Made by a program: the position numbers and the translations under genes
Notes under the pieces: generated by a model
Seen by the model: only the letters and a program-made list of their open reading frames with translations
Told to the model about the DNA's origin: nothing
Database searches by the model: none
In this document: piece after piece, positions 22,185 to 33,014 of the stretch
Layout of the letters: every line of letters starts with the position of its first letter
Position numbering within the stretch: position 1 is the stretch's first letter
Source of the DNA: Vombatus ursinus
Lineage: Eukaryota > Chordata > Mammalia > Diprotodontia > Vombatidae
Length of the DNA: 64,000 bases
Direction: 5' to 3'
Assembly: GCF_900497805.2 (NCBI RefSeq)
Contig: NW_020954548.1
Span: 3,691,298-3,755,297, forward strand

Positions 22185-22752
22185 GTATATCTGAACCTCG
22201 GTTTTCTCATTTGTGAAATGTGGATGAAAATATTTCTACTGCTTAACATTAAGTAGTGCCAGTATGAGAACAAATAAAATAATGTATGAAAATACATTCC
22301 AAACATTAAAGTGGTATTTCAGTATAATTTATGATTATAATGAGTAGGAGGACAATGATAAAATTGTCCAGAAATGTTACAACTCACTCAAAGTCACCTA
22401 GATACCAAGTAGCAGAAGTGGTACTTAAAAACAGGTGTTCTGTGTATGTGCATGTAGGCATGCATGCACACATATTGAAACATTTTATTTGTCCTATTGG
22501 GGAAGAACTGAGGAAGATCCAGAAATCTAAATTCTTAAATTATAACAAAGAAGAAGTTTCAACAAAAGCCCTGCTTATTCCTATATGCCTTTTACATCAT
22601 GGTCATTTTTCAGAATCTTTCAGCTTCCAGGAAATTAACAAAAAATCGTTAATTAATTATCCAGAATGGCTGAACAAAACCCTCCAGAATCCTTTCTCAG
22701 AATCTCAAAGTGATCAATGTTTGTAAGATTAAATACCTACATCTGTGGTGTT

Positions 22753-22943
22753 CTATTTATTTATTTATTTGTTTGTTCATTTATTTATTTATTATTTTAT
22801 GTGTGTGTGAGGCAATTGGGGTTAAGTGACTTGCCCAGAGTCACACAGCTAGTGAATGTTATGTGCTTGAGGCCATATTTTAACTCAGGTCCTCCTGACT
22901 CCAGGGCCAGTGCTGTATCCACTGTGCCATCTAGCTGCCCCAT
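22753..22943 (-). repeat. tRNA-derived marsupial SINE, short form, with TSD
   Basis: Reverse copy: 'gcaattggggttaagtgact', 'tgcccagagtcacacagcta', 'gtgccatctagctgcccc'. The tail is an (AAAT)n run read on the minus strand (22,753-22,800). Duplication 'tctgtggtgtt' at 22,742-22,752 and 22,944-22,954. Confidence 0.93.
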
Positions 22944-22954
22944 TCTGTGGTGTT

Positions 22955-23950
22955 TTTAAAACATTTTTGGACACATCAAAAAAGAAAATAGTTCATACCT
23001 CTGTATCATGGATTTATTTCATCCTTGCCAATTCATTACAGCTTCATAATTTTACCTATGTTAATCATTGTTAGAGTTTTAATTGAATTAGGCATTTTCA
23101 CATTCTTCCTGTTCTCACTCACACAGGGCTGTCCTGTGTAGTGATAGATTCATTTTTCTTCCACCCTAGAGATTTCTGCTTGGAAGTAGTGAGAGACATT
23201 TTCATATAGAATACAAAATCATACTGCAGTTGTCTATTTAAATGGATGCTGATCTGTCAGGAGGGAAGAAATTAATAACAACAACAAAAACAAACAATAA
23301 AATAATTCTTCCTGCCTTTGTAAATCAGTTTATAAATATCAGGATTCTGTGAACCCTGGCTGCAAGGGTCTTGGGACCTCTGTGCCAACCAACAAAATAG
23401 GAAAGGGGTAAGAAGATATTTTCAAGTTCCTTGTGATAGAGATACTCTCACCCAGCATTTTGGTTTGTGTTGCACTTTAAGACCTCAAGAAGTTTTCAGT
23501 GTAGCCTAGAGCAGAAGATTCTTTCCAGGGATGTATATGATACGGGAAACACAAACATAGACACACAAATAAAGTAACTCAAGTGATCAGATTCCCCAGA
23601 CCTTCACTCCTCTAGCACAATAAAGTATCTCCTGACTCTCTTGCTCCTCTTTGTGTCAATATAGTTAGACCCACTATTCTACTCATTTCAAAACACTGGT
23701 TCATAAAACTGATAGACTTCTACTTTTAAAGGCTAGCTATAGAGGAAGGAGACCATGTGCTGAGAGCTATTTAATAGCACCTACTATACTCTTGCACTAT
23801 AGGCTGATTGTCTGTTACGACTATGATAACAATAATTTTTTAACATACATTATTATTTCAGCAAACATATATTAAGCATGTATTATATTTAATAGTAAAA
23901 GACTTCTGTTAAAAAGAATAGATATTTATAAATTCTTTATTATTTATAAA
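22955..23950. other. Unassigned
   Basis: AT-rich, no gene or nameable repeat. Confidence 0.35.
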
Positions 23951-23954
23951 TCAT

Positions 23955-24145
23955 AATTATATGACCTTTTAAAGTTTGCCAAGAACTTTCCTCATTTTTA
24001 AGTTAGAAAGTAAAAGGATTATTATTTACATTTCACAGTTAAAGAAACTGAGGCTCAGAGGTTAACTGATTTGCACAAATCACTAAGCTAGTATGCAAGA
24101 GATCCAGTTCAAACCCACATCCTCTGACTCCAATTTCATTGTTAT
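23955..24145 (-). repeat. MIR-family SINE, reverse
   Basis: 'accttttaaagtttgccaag', 'aaagaaactgaggctcagag', 'gttaactgatttgcacaaat' and 'catcctctgactccaatttc' in reverse MIR order. Confidence 0.65.
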
Positions 24146-24861
24146 GTTTACCTCATCTAACTTCTTCCCTTTCAACTTTCAAAACATATCTTTATTGATT
24201 TTCCTCAGCTGAAAGTGATCCATTTTTCTCTAAATTTCTCAGGTTTCTCTATTTAACCCCTTCTGTGCACTTAAATCTTTCCGACTTATCATAATTATTT
24301 GTATATCTGTTTTATGGAGAGAGGATTCTATTTTTTTAATCTTCATATCATTAGTGCTAAAATTAGTGCCCTGAAAATAGTGAACAATTTAATCAGAACC
24401 CAAGCTAGAACAGGTCGGTAGGGGTTTTGTCCCAGGGCATCAAATAAAATGGGGCAGGTTTCTCTTCTGCAGTTGGTGGGCAGACCACCAACTTGCACCT
24501 TTAAACCACCACCCTGATCCTTCGCTTGACTCCAGGCCACCATGTCCAGGATCCCAATGCCATGGCACCCCTCTGCTGGAACCCACTTTCTCCCATCCCA
24601 AATGAATTTTCCCTGACAAATCTACTCAGTTCCCTTAGAATCTCCCCTAGCAGTGGTGTCTGAGGATTTCTGTATCACCACAATCTGACAGGATCAAGGC
24701 TCTATGCCCTGGGGCTTTGTGTCCTGGATCTGAAGCTTTTCCTTAGATCTGCCTTCTCCTCAACTGAATTTTCCCTAGCTACTAGAATTCCTAGTTATGG
24801 TTTTTCATTTAATAATTTTTTTCAGGTTTAAAGAAGGTAGTATAAATAGCTTGTTCATACT
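24146..24861. other. Unassigned
   Basis: Includes a GC-richer stretch around 24,400-24,760 with no convincing ORF on either strand; possibly an unrecognised old element. Confidence 0.35.
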
Positions 24862-24930
24862 CATTAATTCACTGAATCAACAAACATTTATTAAATGCCT
24901 ACTGTGTGTTAGATATTCTTCTAGCTACCT
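24862..24930 (+). repeat. Dispersed repeat copy
   Basis: 'caacaaacatttattaaatg' then 'cctactgtgtgttagatatt', matching the unassigned dispersed repeat. Confidence 0.5.
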
Positions 24931-25044
24931 ACCAAAGCCAGGACTCAAATTACATAAGACTAAGTTGCTATGCCTTTAGAATGGACAATCACCATTCTTT
25001 CCTATAATCCTTCTAGAAGTGAGTGTGGTATTACTTAAAAAAAT

Positions 25045-25210
25045 ATTTGGAGTCAGAGGTCCTAGGTTCTAATCCTAGCTCTGTGATTACCCCTGCCACC
25101 TTGGGAGAATCACTTTATCTCTCTCATTCCTAGCTTCCTCATTTGTAAAATGCGAGGAAAACATTTTATGATTACTGAGGTTCATGTTAGCTCTAAAGTC
25201 TATGATCACT
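25045..25210 (+). repeat. MIR SINE
   Basis: 'ggagtcagaggtcctaggtt', 'ctaatcctagctctgtgatt', 'agcttcctcatttgtaaaat' and 'agctctaaagtctatgatc' in MIR order. Confidence 0.7.
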
Positions 25211-25423
25211 CATGACCATACTCCCCACCCCTTCAGTGGTTATCACAATGCTTTGGGACAATGGAAAGTAATTCCATGAGGTTGTTTGAATTAAAGAATA
25301 CAGAGCAATCTCACTGTTCAGAGCTCTAAATTTCAGTGGTTCCATAGACGTGAGAGACAGATTTTCTAATTACAAAGGAAAAATTAAAATTTCAGTTTCT
25401 TGCTGTTATCATTTTTGTTGGCA

Positions 25424-25454
25424 TTATTTATTATTATTATTATTGTTGTTGTTG

Positions 25455-25495
<41 letters not shown>

Positions 25496-25496
25496 T
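25424..25496 (+). repeat. (TTA/TTG)n microsatellite
   Basis: Trinucleotide run, TTA with an internal block of TTG units. Confidence 0.97.
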
Positions 25497-26044
25497 TGCT
25501 ATTGAGACATCTCAACAAAATTTTCACTTGTCCTTAGTTTCCAATCCCTATAATTGGTATCCTCTTACACAATAATTAGATTTTCTTTGGCATTTTTTCC
25601 AGTGTTTTGAAACAGGGATTGGGATGGAAGATATTTCACAATCCAAGATCCAATATAAGAAAAAAGATAGCATGAGATGTTGTCCATGACTTTATGTGCC
25701 ACTGTCAATAGTTTAGCCTCTGACAAAGTAATTTATTTTTGCAATTTTCTGTTTTTATCGATTGACTGATGCATGACATTAGATAAGTGATAAAGCAATT
25801 GTATTACTGGCATATAGTACAAATGTAGGTCGCAGGGCACAAGCACATGAGAATTTCACCAAGTTATTGCCCTAGTTTCAGCAAATTAATGGGAGGATTT
25901 GCATTACAATGTAATAACCATTTTTAAAGTCATTCATGTTAATAAAAAAATCAAGCTATTAATTGATTTTCAAAATGCTCAACACTGAAAATAGCACATA
26001 TCGTATGGTCGAGAACCTGCTGGTCCCTCTGTTTTATGACAGTC

Positions 26045-26230
26045 TAATATCCTGATCCTCTATCTGAATCTACAACTCTCCACTCTTCATCTCTTTTGAT
26101 GTGGGTTTCTATTCCTTCCCCCAATTAGGTATTCTACAAAGCTCAGTCCTTGGTCCTCTGTACTTCTCTCTATCCTCTTTCTCTTGATAAGTGTTTAGAC
26201 TTTAATTGCACAAGAGTCACCACTAAGTTG
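26045..26230 (+). repeat. L2-clade LINE fragment
   Basis: 'ggtattctacaaagctcagt' then 'ccttggtcctctgtacttct' reads as the reverse-transcriptase GIPQGSVLGPLLFSLY region, degenerate. Confidence 0.5.
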
Positions 26231-26299
26231 ATTATTTTCATATTTGCACCCTGACCTTGGCCTCTGGTTTCATATTTGGGATGAAAGAATAAGGAATAG

Positions 26300-26470
26300 A
26301 AAGAGAATTTAAAGAACAAATGGTCCAGTCTTGCCATTTTACAGATGAGGAAGCTGAGACTCAGAGAAGTTAAATAATTTGTTCATGGTCACAAAAGCAA
26401 TGGGTAGTAGAACTGGGAATTGAACCCAGGTCTTATTACCTTAAATCCAGCACTCTTTTTTGTTATTCCA
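26300..26470 (-). repeat. MIR-family SINE, reverse
   Basis: 'cattttacagatgaggaagc', 'tgagactcagagaagttaaa', 'gaattgaacccaggtcttat' and 'aaatccagcactctttttt'. Confidence 0.7.
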
Positions 26471-26539
26471 TCTTAAAAGCCTTGCTGCATAATTTCTCTT
26501 AGATGCACATATCTTGTATGTATATTATGTATAGACATA

Positions 26540-26621
26540 TATTTATATCTCTCTGTCATGTATGTATGTTTATATGTATGTATGTATCATCTACCTATTT
26601 ATCTATCTATCTATCTATCTT
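26540..26621 (+). repeat. TATG/ATCT microsatellite
   Basis: Imperfect 'tatgtatg' units followed by 'ctatctatctatctatct'. Confidence 0.95.
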
Positions 26622-26718
26622 TCACTTCCAAACACTGCCATTTTCTTAGTCTATCAGGTTGAAAATCTTGGAGTAACCTTTTACTACACCATCTTCTTCA
26701 TTCTGTGTATTCAATCTT
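26622..26718 (+). repeat. L2 LINE, left part
   Basis: Encodes QVENLGVTF, matching L2 ORF2 'R.LGVI.D', followed by a TCTTCATTCTGTGTAT-type run. The LTR-element retrocopy was inserted here and the L2 continues at 28,929. Confidence 0.55.
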
Positions 26719-26732
26719 TCAATAATATTCTT
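26719..26732. repeat. Target-site duplication, left copy (14 bp)
   Basis: 'tcaataatattctt', nearly identical to 28,915-28,928. Read on the minus strand it starts with AAG after the poly(A), which suits L1 endonuclease cutting. Confidence 0.85.
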
Positions 26733-26741
26733 TTTTTTTTT

Positions 26742-26895
26742 CAGCCAAAGACAAGGTTTATTACAACGTCCATCATATTGAGCAGACTCTTAAGGAGTCT
26801 GAAACCTGGGTAAGCAGTGCCTAGATTATAAGAATTTGAGCAGTGGCTAGATTTTAGGAATCTGAGCTGTGGCTAGATTATAAGAATCTAAGCAT
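26742..26895 (-). repeat. R region of the 3' LTR, with internal tandem repeat
   Basis: Contains the polyadenylation signal and three tandem units of about 26-31 bp around 'ctagattataagaatctgag'. The corresponding right-hand R shows two. Confidence 0.75.
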
Positions 26896-26916
26896 CTTAA
26901 TGGAGACAAGATGGAC

Positions 26917-26925
26917 CTTATATAC
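26917..26925 (-). promoter_or_regulatory. TATA box in LTR U3
   Basis: Reads TATATAAGG on the minus strand, about 25-30 nt upstream of the inferred R start. Fits an LTR polymerase II promoter. Confidence 0.55.
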
Positions 26926-28640
26926 AAAAAGACTATGAGAGGGATCTAGGAGTGGCCAAGTAGTCTATGAGGTAATAGAATTCCAGGGACCTGGACCACA
27001 TGGCCAAGACAGAATGGAGCCTAACTAGGATTAAGGGTGGGAAATGACCTGGGGCCATAGGGAGGTAAGACAATGGAGGGGAGATTGGGTGTAGCCACAA
27101 TGAAAGGCTAGTTGATGGGATTATGGCCTCAGGTGAATGCCAGATTTGGCCGTGTGGGAAAGTCCAGGGTTTTTCCTTTCTGGGGCCCAGATTCCAACCC
27201 AATCATTCCCCACTCAAACAAATGGGACCCAAATTCTTTTGGAGTAAGGGGAGAAGTTCTTGTCTTCTGAAACTGCTTCCTACTGGCAAGTGGCATAGAG
27301 CTGTCCCTGCCTTGAGGGGGTCCCAAAGAGGAGGTTGACTGGAACTGAGCACAGGCTGCATCCAGGGAACAATGTGGGGACATTGGCTGGTACTTGCTGT
27401 TTGCTATCAATTGTAGGTGAATGGCCCATACTCTGGAAGACAAATCTGACAGAAAAAAACTGCAGGGCCCAGATATAAAGCAAGGACTAGATTTAGGGCC
27501 CAACTTTGAGAGGATAAAACATCCTTAGCTCTGTCTGGATTCAGATAATTCAGTTTTCCAACCATGCAGTATCAAATCCACCTCATAGCCAGACTCAGGA
27601 ATAGCCAGGTGGGTAACATTCCCTTTCAAAGGAACATAATAGGGAAACTGAGCCAGGAGGATCTCATCTTAGATTGAGACTAAAACTGTCCTCTCAGCTT
27701 TTCCCAATACTGACTTCCCACCAGTATCACCTTCGTTGAGTAGCTTGTGGAATTTCTCTCAGATGGTGGATTATTGATTATCGCTGGATTATGATCCATC
27801 AGGCAACTCAAAATAAAATCCTATGAGCTTTTATCTCAAACAGCAAGTTTTGTTTATCACAGCTTAGGAAAAACTTTTCCAAGATTTACATCTGTTGCTT
27901 GATATAACTGATACAGAAAGTTCACCAATTTGAAACTTGAAACAAACCCATTAGCAATCAGGTGACTTCAGTTTTGTTAAATGCACTTCCAAATTACTTT
28001 ACAGAGAATCAACATCTCATTATTAACAGTTAAAACTACAAATTTAAAAGAGCGTGCTTACCCAAGTTCAGAAGCCAGTTTCTTTACCTTGAGCAGGATG
28101 TGCTGAACCTGGGTGATGCTTCCAGGCAAAGGTTGCCCTGGGGCCCAAGGCCATTGCTAGGGGTGCCCACACTGTAGCTATTGCCCCTCCCCCCGCCTTC
28201 CTCTCCCAGGTGGGGGAGGGCAAAATCAAAGGTGTTTCAAAACTCCCTAATGATCAATCACAAGACCTCCAGAATATGCCAAGATATTTTTAGCTGTTCT
28301 AACTTTCCCTGTAACCTCCAAGAAGGAGGATTCAGAGGTGCACAGGAAGGGAGTAAGTAAGCCTGAGGGAACCAAAAATCAACTGCAGTTTTCCCCAATT
28401 CCCTAGCCCCAAAGGAATTAACAGATACACTTCCGGATAGGGCGTCCATCCTTGTCCTCTATGCTGCTGAAGATGTACCCAGGTCCATGGCCTTGGAACG
28501 ACCCAGTGAACTGAGAGCCTGAGAGCATCAGGCCCAGTGCTAGACAGCCTCATAACTGTCTGCCAGAAAAGCACCTCCAAGCCTTGATGCCTGGAGAGCA
28601 ACCCCAACTGCAGATCAAGAAAGGGAGGAAGAGGAGGCTT

Positions 28641-28652
28641 ACATACCTTCCA
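28641..28652 (-). other. Candidate splice donor in the LTR-element leader
   Basis: Minus strand AAG|GTATGT about 40 nt after the primer-binding site, the position many retroviruses use for a leader splice donor. No use is shown. Confidence 0.3.
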
Positions 28653-28688
28653 GTCTTGGCTGGAGAATAACTTGGGGTTAGGCAATTT

Positions 28689-28705
28689 CCCCGTCTGGGC
28701 CACCA
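28689..28705 (-). other. Primer-binding site, tRNA-Ile type
   Basis: TGGTGGCCCAGACGGGG on the minus strand, three nt after the U5 CA end. From memory the tRNA-Ile 3' complement is TGGTGGCCCGTACGGGG, so 15 of 17 agree. Confidence 0.6.
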
Positions 28706-28795
28706 ACATGATGTGGTTTAGGGGTTCAGGGGTGCTGGAACTCCAAAATCACAACATGTGGATCCTGCCCAAAAGAATTCGACCCAAGCCTTCTT

Positions 28796-28914
28796 TCAAC
28801 CAAAGACAAGGTTTATTACAACATCCATCATATTAGGCAGACTCTTAAGGAGTCTGAAACCTGGGTAAGCAGTGGCTAGATTATAAGAATCTGAGCAGTG
28901 GCTAGAAATAAGCC
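28796..28914 (-). repeat. R region of the 5' end
   Basis: Direct repeat of 26,742-26,895. The copy begins inside R and lacks U3, as expected for an RNA start site. Confidence 0.8.
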
Positions 28915-28928
28915 TCAATAATGTTCTT
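28915..28928. repeat. Target-site duplication, right copy (14 bp)
   Basis: 'tcaataatgttctt', partner of 26,719-26,732, differing at one position. Confidence 0.85.
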
Positions 28929-29065
28929 AAGATTATTTTTTCTTCTCCACTAATAATGCTGTATCTATTTCTGGGTCTATACATAGAATATTGCTTCCCA
29001 ATTGCATCCTCCTGGTTTCAGTCTCTTCCCATTTGGTCTATAATGTATATCACCACTTGACTAAT
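28929..29065 (+). repeat. L2 LINE, right part
   Basis: 'tttcagtctcttcccatttg' and 'gtctataatgtatatcacca' continue the L2 ORF2 3' order broken at 26,718. Confidence 0.5.
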
Positions 29066-30654
29066 ATAAAGCAAAATGTTGCTGCTAGCTATTCATTCTC
29101 TCGCTCATTAGAAGAGAGGACCTAGCAGGGATTGAGGGACTAAGATTGTAGCTGCAGAAATGGTATTAAAGCAGGGATAGGTGACTGCAACCACAGCAAG
29201 ATAAGGCTTTTGTGTTTAGGTAGAAGGGCCAAATAGGACCAAGGTTTTGCAGGAGTGATAGGCGTATGTATAAGAGCTGGAAGCAATGATTATCATCCTA
29301 GATATGCATGGGGAGAAGACCTGAACAAGCCTGATGATTGATGGGAACCATGAGAACAGTAGTAAAATGACAATCGTAGGAATTAGGCTACCTCTTCCTC
29401 TCCCACCCTATGCATGGGCAAGAGGGTGGCTGAAGATGCATACATAGCAAACAGTCCTCAGGGGTTTAAAGAGTGGTGGCACAGATAGCATGAAGAGATG
29501 CCTAGGACTATGAACATGCAGTAGAAAGAGGCAGCGTGCACAAAATTAAATAGAGCACTGTGCCAAGAGGTATCTGATTAAGAAAAGGTTAGCCATAACT
29601 AGGCAGGATGGGAATCAGTGTTTCAATGCTATTGCTACACAGACTAATGGAGATTTCAGAGCAAGAAAACTATAATTGACCATGGAAATCACACAAAAAT
29701 TTACAAAGGGGGAAAAATGTAAGGAGCTATGCTCCGTAAACCACAATTCTCTTCTAGTCTCAGAGCCCCTGACAACACTTGACATTCAAGATCTTGTTGA
29801 AATGGCTCTGTGTTAGTTTCAAGGGGTTGTGACACAAATATCTAGAAAGAGAAACAAGGATTATAGAAAAGAGCTCACTGCTAAGAATTTGGTTACAAGT
29901 CTTTACTGTGTTCATTATTGCAGAGGGTGGGGGCTGGGAGGGGTGGTATTCCATGTTTAGTATGTCGCTGCATTGAATTTTAAGGGAGATAAAGGTACTT
30001 TGGGAGCTATAGGTGAGTCATCAAAATTATTAGACAGAGGATGCAGGTCTGTCAAATCAGAAGACAAAGTTTCAGACAGGTTACAGTTTTAACCCACATA
30101 TCATTGGATCCTAACTTATGACATGACAGTACCAATTTACCTTGTGAGTCTCTTTCAATAATATCCTTTATAAATCATGCCACTAGAGTCAGATTTTTTT
30201 TTCCCCTAGGAAACAAGATAATTTGTCATATGTCTTTCTAAAAGCTCTCAGTTCCTTCGTAAACATTCAGGTCAAAAAAAAAAAAAATCAGATGTAGTCT
30301 AGGTTGCAATTAACCCTAGAAAAAATACAAAAGATACTCATAAGCAAGACACTGAAGAATTTGGAAAACTCTTCTCCCCATGCCAAGAGGGCAATAAACA
30401 ATTTCCCTTCTGAAGGGCAATTCTCATTCACACTGAATCTGTATAGTTCTATGAATCACCAGCAAAAGAATACAACTAGGTTTTCCCTCAGTGAATGTTG
30501 TTCCCTGTATCATAATACTTTTTCTTCTTTGGACCTTTGCAAATATTGTGGTATGCAGGGCACCCTCCAAGTATGAGTTAGATTTAGTTTTGCCATCACC
30601 TCTCTTACTCTTTTTCATCAAGACTCTGAATCACATTCCTTTTTTTCTTGAAGT
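29066..30654. other. Unassigned
   Basis: No gene recognised. At 29,706-29,725 a purine run followed by TG looks like the start of an LTR, but no second copy or tRNA-binding site was found, so it is not called. ORFs of 60-90 codons look incidental. Confidence 0.35.
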
Positions 30655-31150
30655 GTTTTTTTAATAATATTTTATTTACCCCAATTACATGAACAAATTA
30701 ACATTGATATTTAAAAGTTTTCAGTTCCAAATTCCCTCCTTTCTTCCTCCTCCTCCCTGACATGGTAAGCAATTTGATATAGATTATACATGTGAAATCA
30801 TGCAAAATATATCTCATATTACTTATGTTGAGAAAGAAGACACAAACCAAAAAAAAAAAAAAAAAAAGAAGAAAGAAAACCCATGAAAAAATAAAGTGAA
30901 AATTAGTATTCTTCAATCTGCATTCAGACTTCTTCAGTTCTTTCTCTGGAGATGGATAGCATTTTTCATCATGAGTCCTTTGGAATTGTCTTGGCCCATT
31001 ATATTGCTGAGAAAAGTGAAGTCATTCACAATTGATCACTGTACAATGTTGTCATTACTATGTACAATGTTCTACTGTTCTACTCTCTTCACTTTGCAAC
31101 AGTTCATGAAAGTCTTTCCAGATTTTTCTGAAGCCATTCTGCTCATCATG
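30655..31150 (-). mobile_element. L1 3' end (3' UTR and ORF2 terminus)
   Basis: Minus strand copy with A-rich end at the left. The right half ('ttcatgaaagtctttccaga', 'agccattctgctcatcatg') matches the ORF2 end at 36,110-36,160. 5'-truncated. Confidence 0.75.
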
Positions 31151-31975
31151 TATTTTTTTCCTTTTTTTTGAATTAATTTATTTATTTTTAGTTTTCAACA
31201 TTTATCTCCACAAGATTTTGAGTTCCAAATTTTCTTCCCATCTCTCCCCTCTCCCTACCCCAAGATGGTATTCATTCTTCTATCACCTCCCCCTTCTCTT
31301 ATTCCCTTCCCCTTCTATTTTCCAGTAGGGCAGGATAGATTTGTATACCCTGCTGCCTGTATATCTTATTTCCCAGTTGCATGTAATTTTTAACATTTGT
31401 TTTTAAAACTTTGAGTTCTAAATTCTTTCCTTAGCTCCCTCCCCACTCACTCTCATTAAGAAGGCAAGCAACTTGATACAGGTTATACATGTGTAGTCAT
31501 GCAAAACACTTCCATAATAGTCATGTTGTGAAAAACTAACTATATTTCCCTTTGGGTTATCTTGACCCCTCCACCCCCGTTTATTCTATTCTCTCCTTTG
31601 ACCTTGTCCCTTCTCAAAAGTGTTTGCTTCTGATTACCCTCTACCCCAATTGGCCCGCACTTCTATCATCCCCCTGCTCTCTTATCCCCTTCACCCCTAT
31701 TTTCCTGTACGGCAAGATAGATTTCCATACCCAATTGAATATGTATGTTATTCCTTCCTTAAGCCAAACCCATTGAGAGTAATATTCACTCATTCCCCCT
31801 CACCTCCCTCCAATTCTTCTACATTGTAAAATATTTTTCTTGTCTGTTTTATGTGAGATAATTAACCACATTTTACCTTTACCTTTCTCCTTCTCCCAGT
31901 ATAATCCTCTCTCAACCCTTAATTTTATTTCAGATATCATCCCTTCATTGTCAACTCACTCTGTACCCTGAGTCT

Positions 31976-32050
31976 ATACACACACACACATGCATACATA
32001 TATAGATAGATAGGTATAGATATAGATATAGATATAGATATAGATAGATA
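31976..32050 (+). repeat. CA and (TATAGA)n microsatellite in element B
   Basis: Runs of 'cacacaca', 'tagatagata' and 'tatagatatagatatagata' at the same spot of the 3' UTR where the other copies carry ATCT. Confidence 0.95.
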
Positions 32051-32155
32051 TTTTTCCCTCCAACTACCCTAATATTGAGAAAGGTAGTAAGAGTTATAGA
32101 TATCATCTTTCTGTGTAGGAATGTAAAGAGTTCAACATTAATAAGTCCCTTATGG

Positions 32156-32302
32156 GAGCAGTTAGGTGGCACAGTGGCTAGAACACTGGTCCTAGAGTCA
32201 GGAGGACCTGAGTTCAAATCTGGGCCTCAGACACTTGACACTTAAAAGCTATGTGACCCTGGGCAAGTCACTTAACCCCATTGCCTAGACCCCCCAAAAA
32301 AT
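32156..32302 (+). repeat. tRNA-derived marsupial SINE, short form, with TSD
   Basis: 'gagcagttaggtggcacagt', 'ctgagttcaaatctgggcct', 'gtgaccctgggcaagtcact'. Flanked by 'gtcccttat' on both sides. Confidence 0.9.
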
Positions 32303-32952
32303 GTCCCTTATAGTTACTCTTTCCTATTTACTTCTTCATGCTTCTCTTGAGTCTTATATTTTAAAGTTGAATTTTCTATTCAGTTCTGATCTTTTCATCA
32401 AGAATGCTTGAAAGTCCTCTATTCATTGAATACCCATTTTTCCCCAAAGGATTATATTCAGTTTTGGTAGGCAGGTGATTCTTGGTTTTGATCCTAGCTC
32501 CTTTGAGCTCCGGAATATCATATTCCAAGCCCTCTGGTTCCTCAATGTAGAAGCTGCTAAATTTTGTGTTATCTTGATTGTGTTTCCACAGTACTTGGAT
32601 TGTTTCTTTCAGGCTGCTTGCAATATTTTCTTCTTGATCTGTGAACTCTGGAATTTGGCTATAATATTCCTAGGAATTTTCCTTTGGAGATCTCTTTCAG
32701 GAGGTGATCAGTGGATTCTTTCCATTTCTATTTTATCCTCTGGTTTGAAAATATCAGGGCAATTTACCTTGATAATTTCTTAAAAGATGATGTCTAGGCT
32801 CTTTTTTTTTTTTATCATGGCTTTCAAGTAGTCCAATAACTTTTAAATTATCTCTCATGGATCTTTTTTCCAGGTCAGTTGTTTTTCCAATGAAATATTT
32901 CATATTGTCTTCTTCCTTTTTCATTCTTTTGGTTTTGTTTTATAACTTCTTG

Positions 32953-33014
32953 ATTTCTCATAGTGTCATTAACTTCCATTTGCTCCATTCTAACTTTTAA
33001 GGAATTATTTTCTT
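32953..33014. repeat. 62-bp target-site duplication, left copy
   Basis: Identical base for base to 34,315-34,376, including 'tcatagtgtcattaacttcc'. It is part of element B's ORF1 and brackets the nested copy. Confidence 0.95.

Larger units (their letters stand above)
26733..28914 (-). mobile_element. LINE-mobilised copy of an LTR-retroelement transcript (fossil)
   Basis: On the minus strand this has the structure of an RNA, not of a provirus: R and U5 at the right (28,914 to 28,709), internal region, then U3 and R at the left ending about 15 nt after AATAAA in a short poly(A) (26,733-26,741). It is bounded by 14-bp target duplications. The R segments (26,742-26,895 and 28,796-28,914) are direct repeats. 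U3 shows a TATA box (26,917-26,925). After U5 lies a primer-binding site fitting tRNA-Ile (28,689-28,705), which hints at a class I (ERV1-like) relative. The internal 1.5 kb shows no gag, pol or env that I can recognise. Such processed retrovirus copies are known for HERV-W in primates. It is an old non-coding fossil. Confidence 0.85.

Noticed and set aside
22082-22306. ORFs with Cys-Val repeats across 22,139-22,182 and Tyr-Ile repeats around 62,600-62,797
   Set aside because: Translations of the AC and TA microsatellites.
22331-22726. 131-codon plus-strand ORF
   Set aside because: Begins in MIR-like sequence, has no recognisable motif and no gene context; chance frame.
27129-27503. 124-codon minus-strand ORF and overlapping frames near the 3' LTR
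   Set aside because: Overlapping frames on both strands in a GC-richer non-coding stretch; no domain.
28332-28709. 125-codon minus-strand ORF in the LTR-element leader
   Set aside because: Leader between primer-binding site and internal region; no similarity to gag or any known protein.
29706-29725. Polypurine run followed by TG, like the junction of an internal region and an LTR
   Set aside because: No matching second LTR, no primer-binding site and no coding relic nearby.
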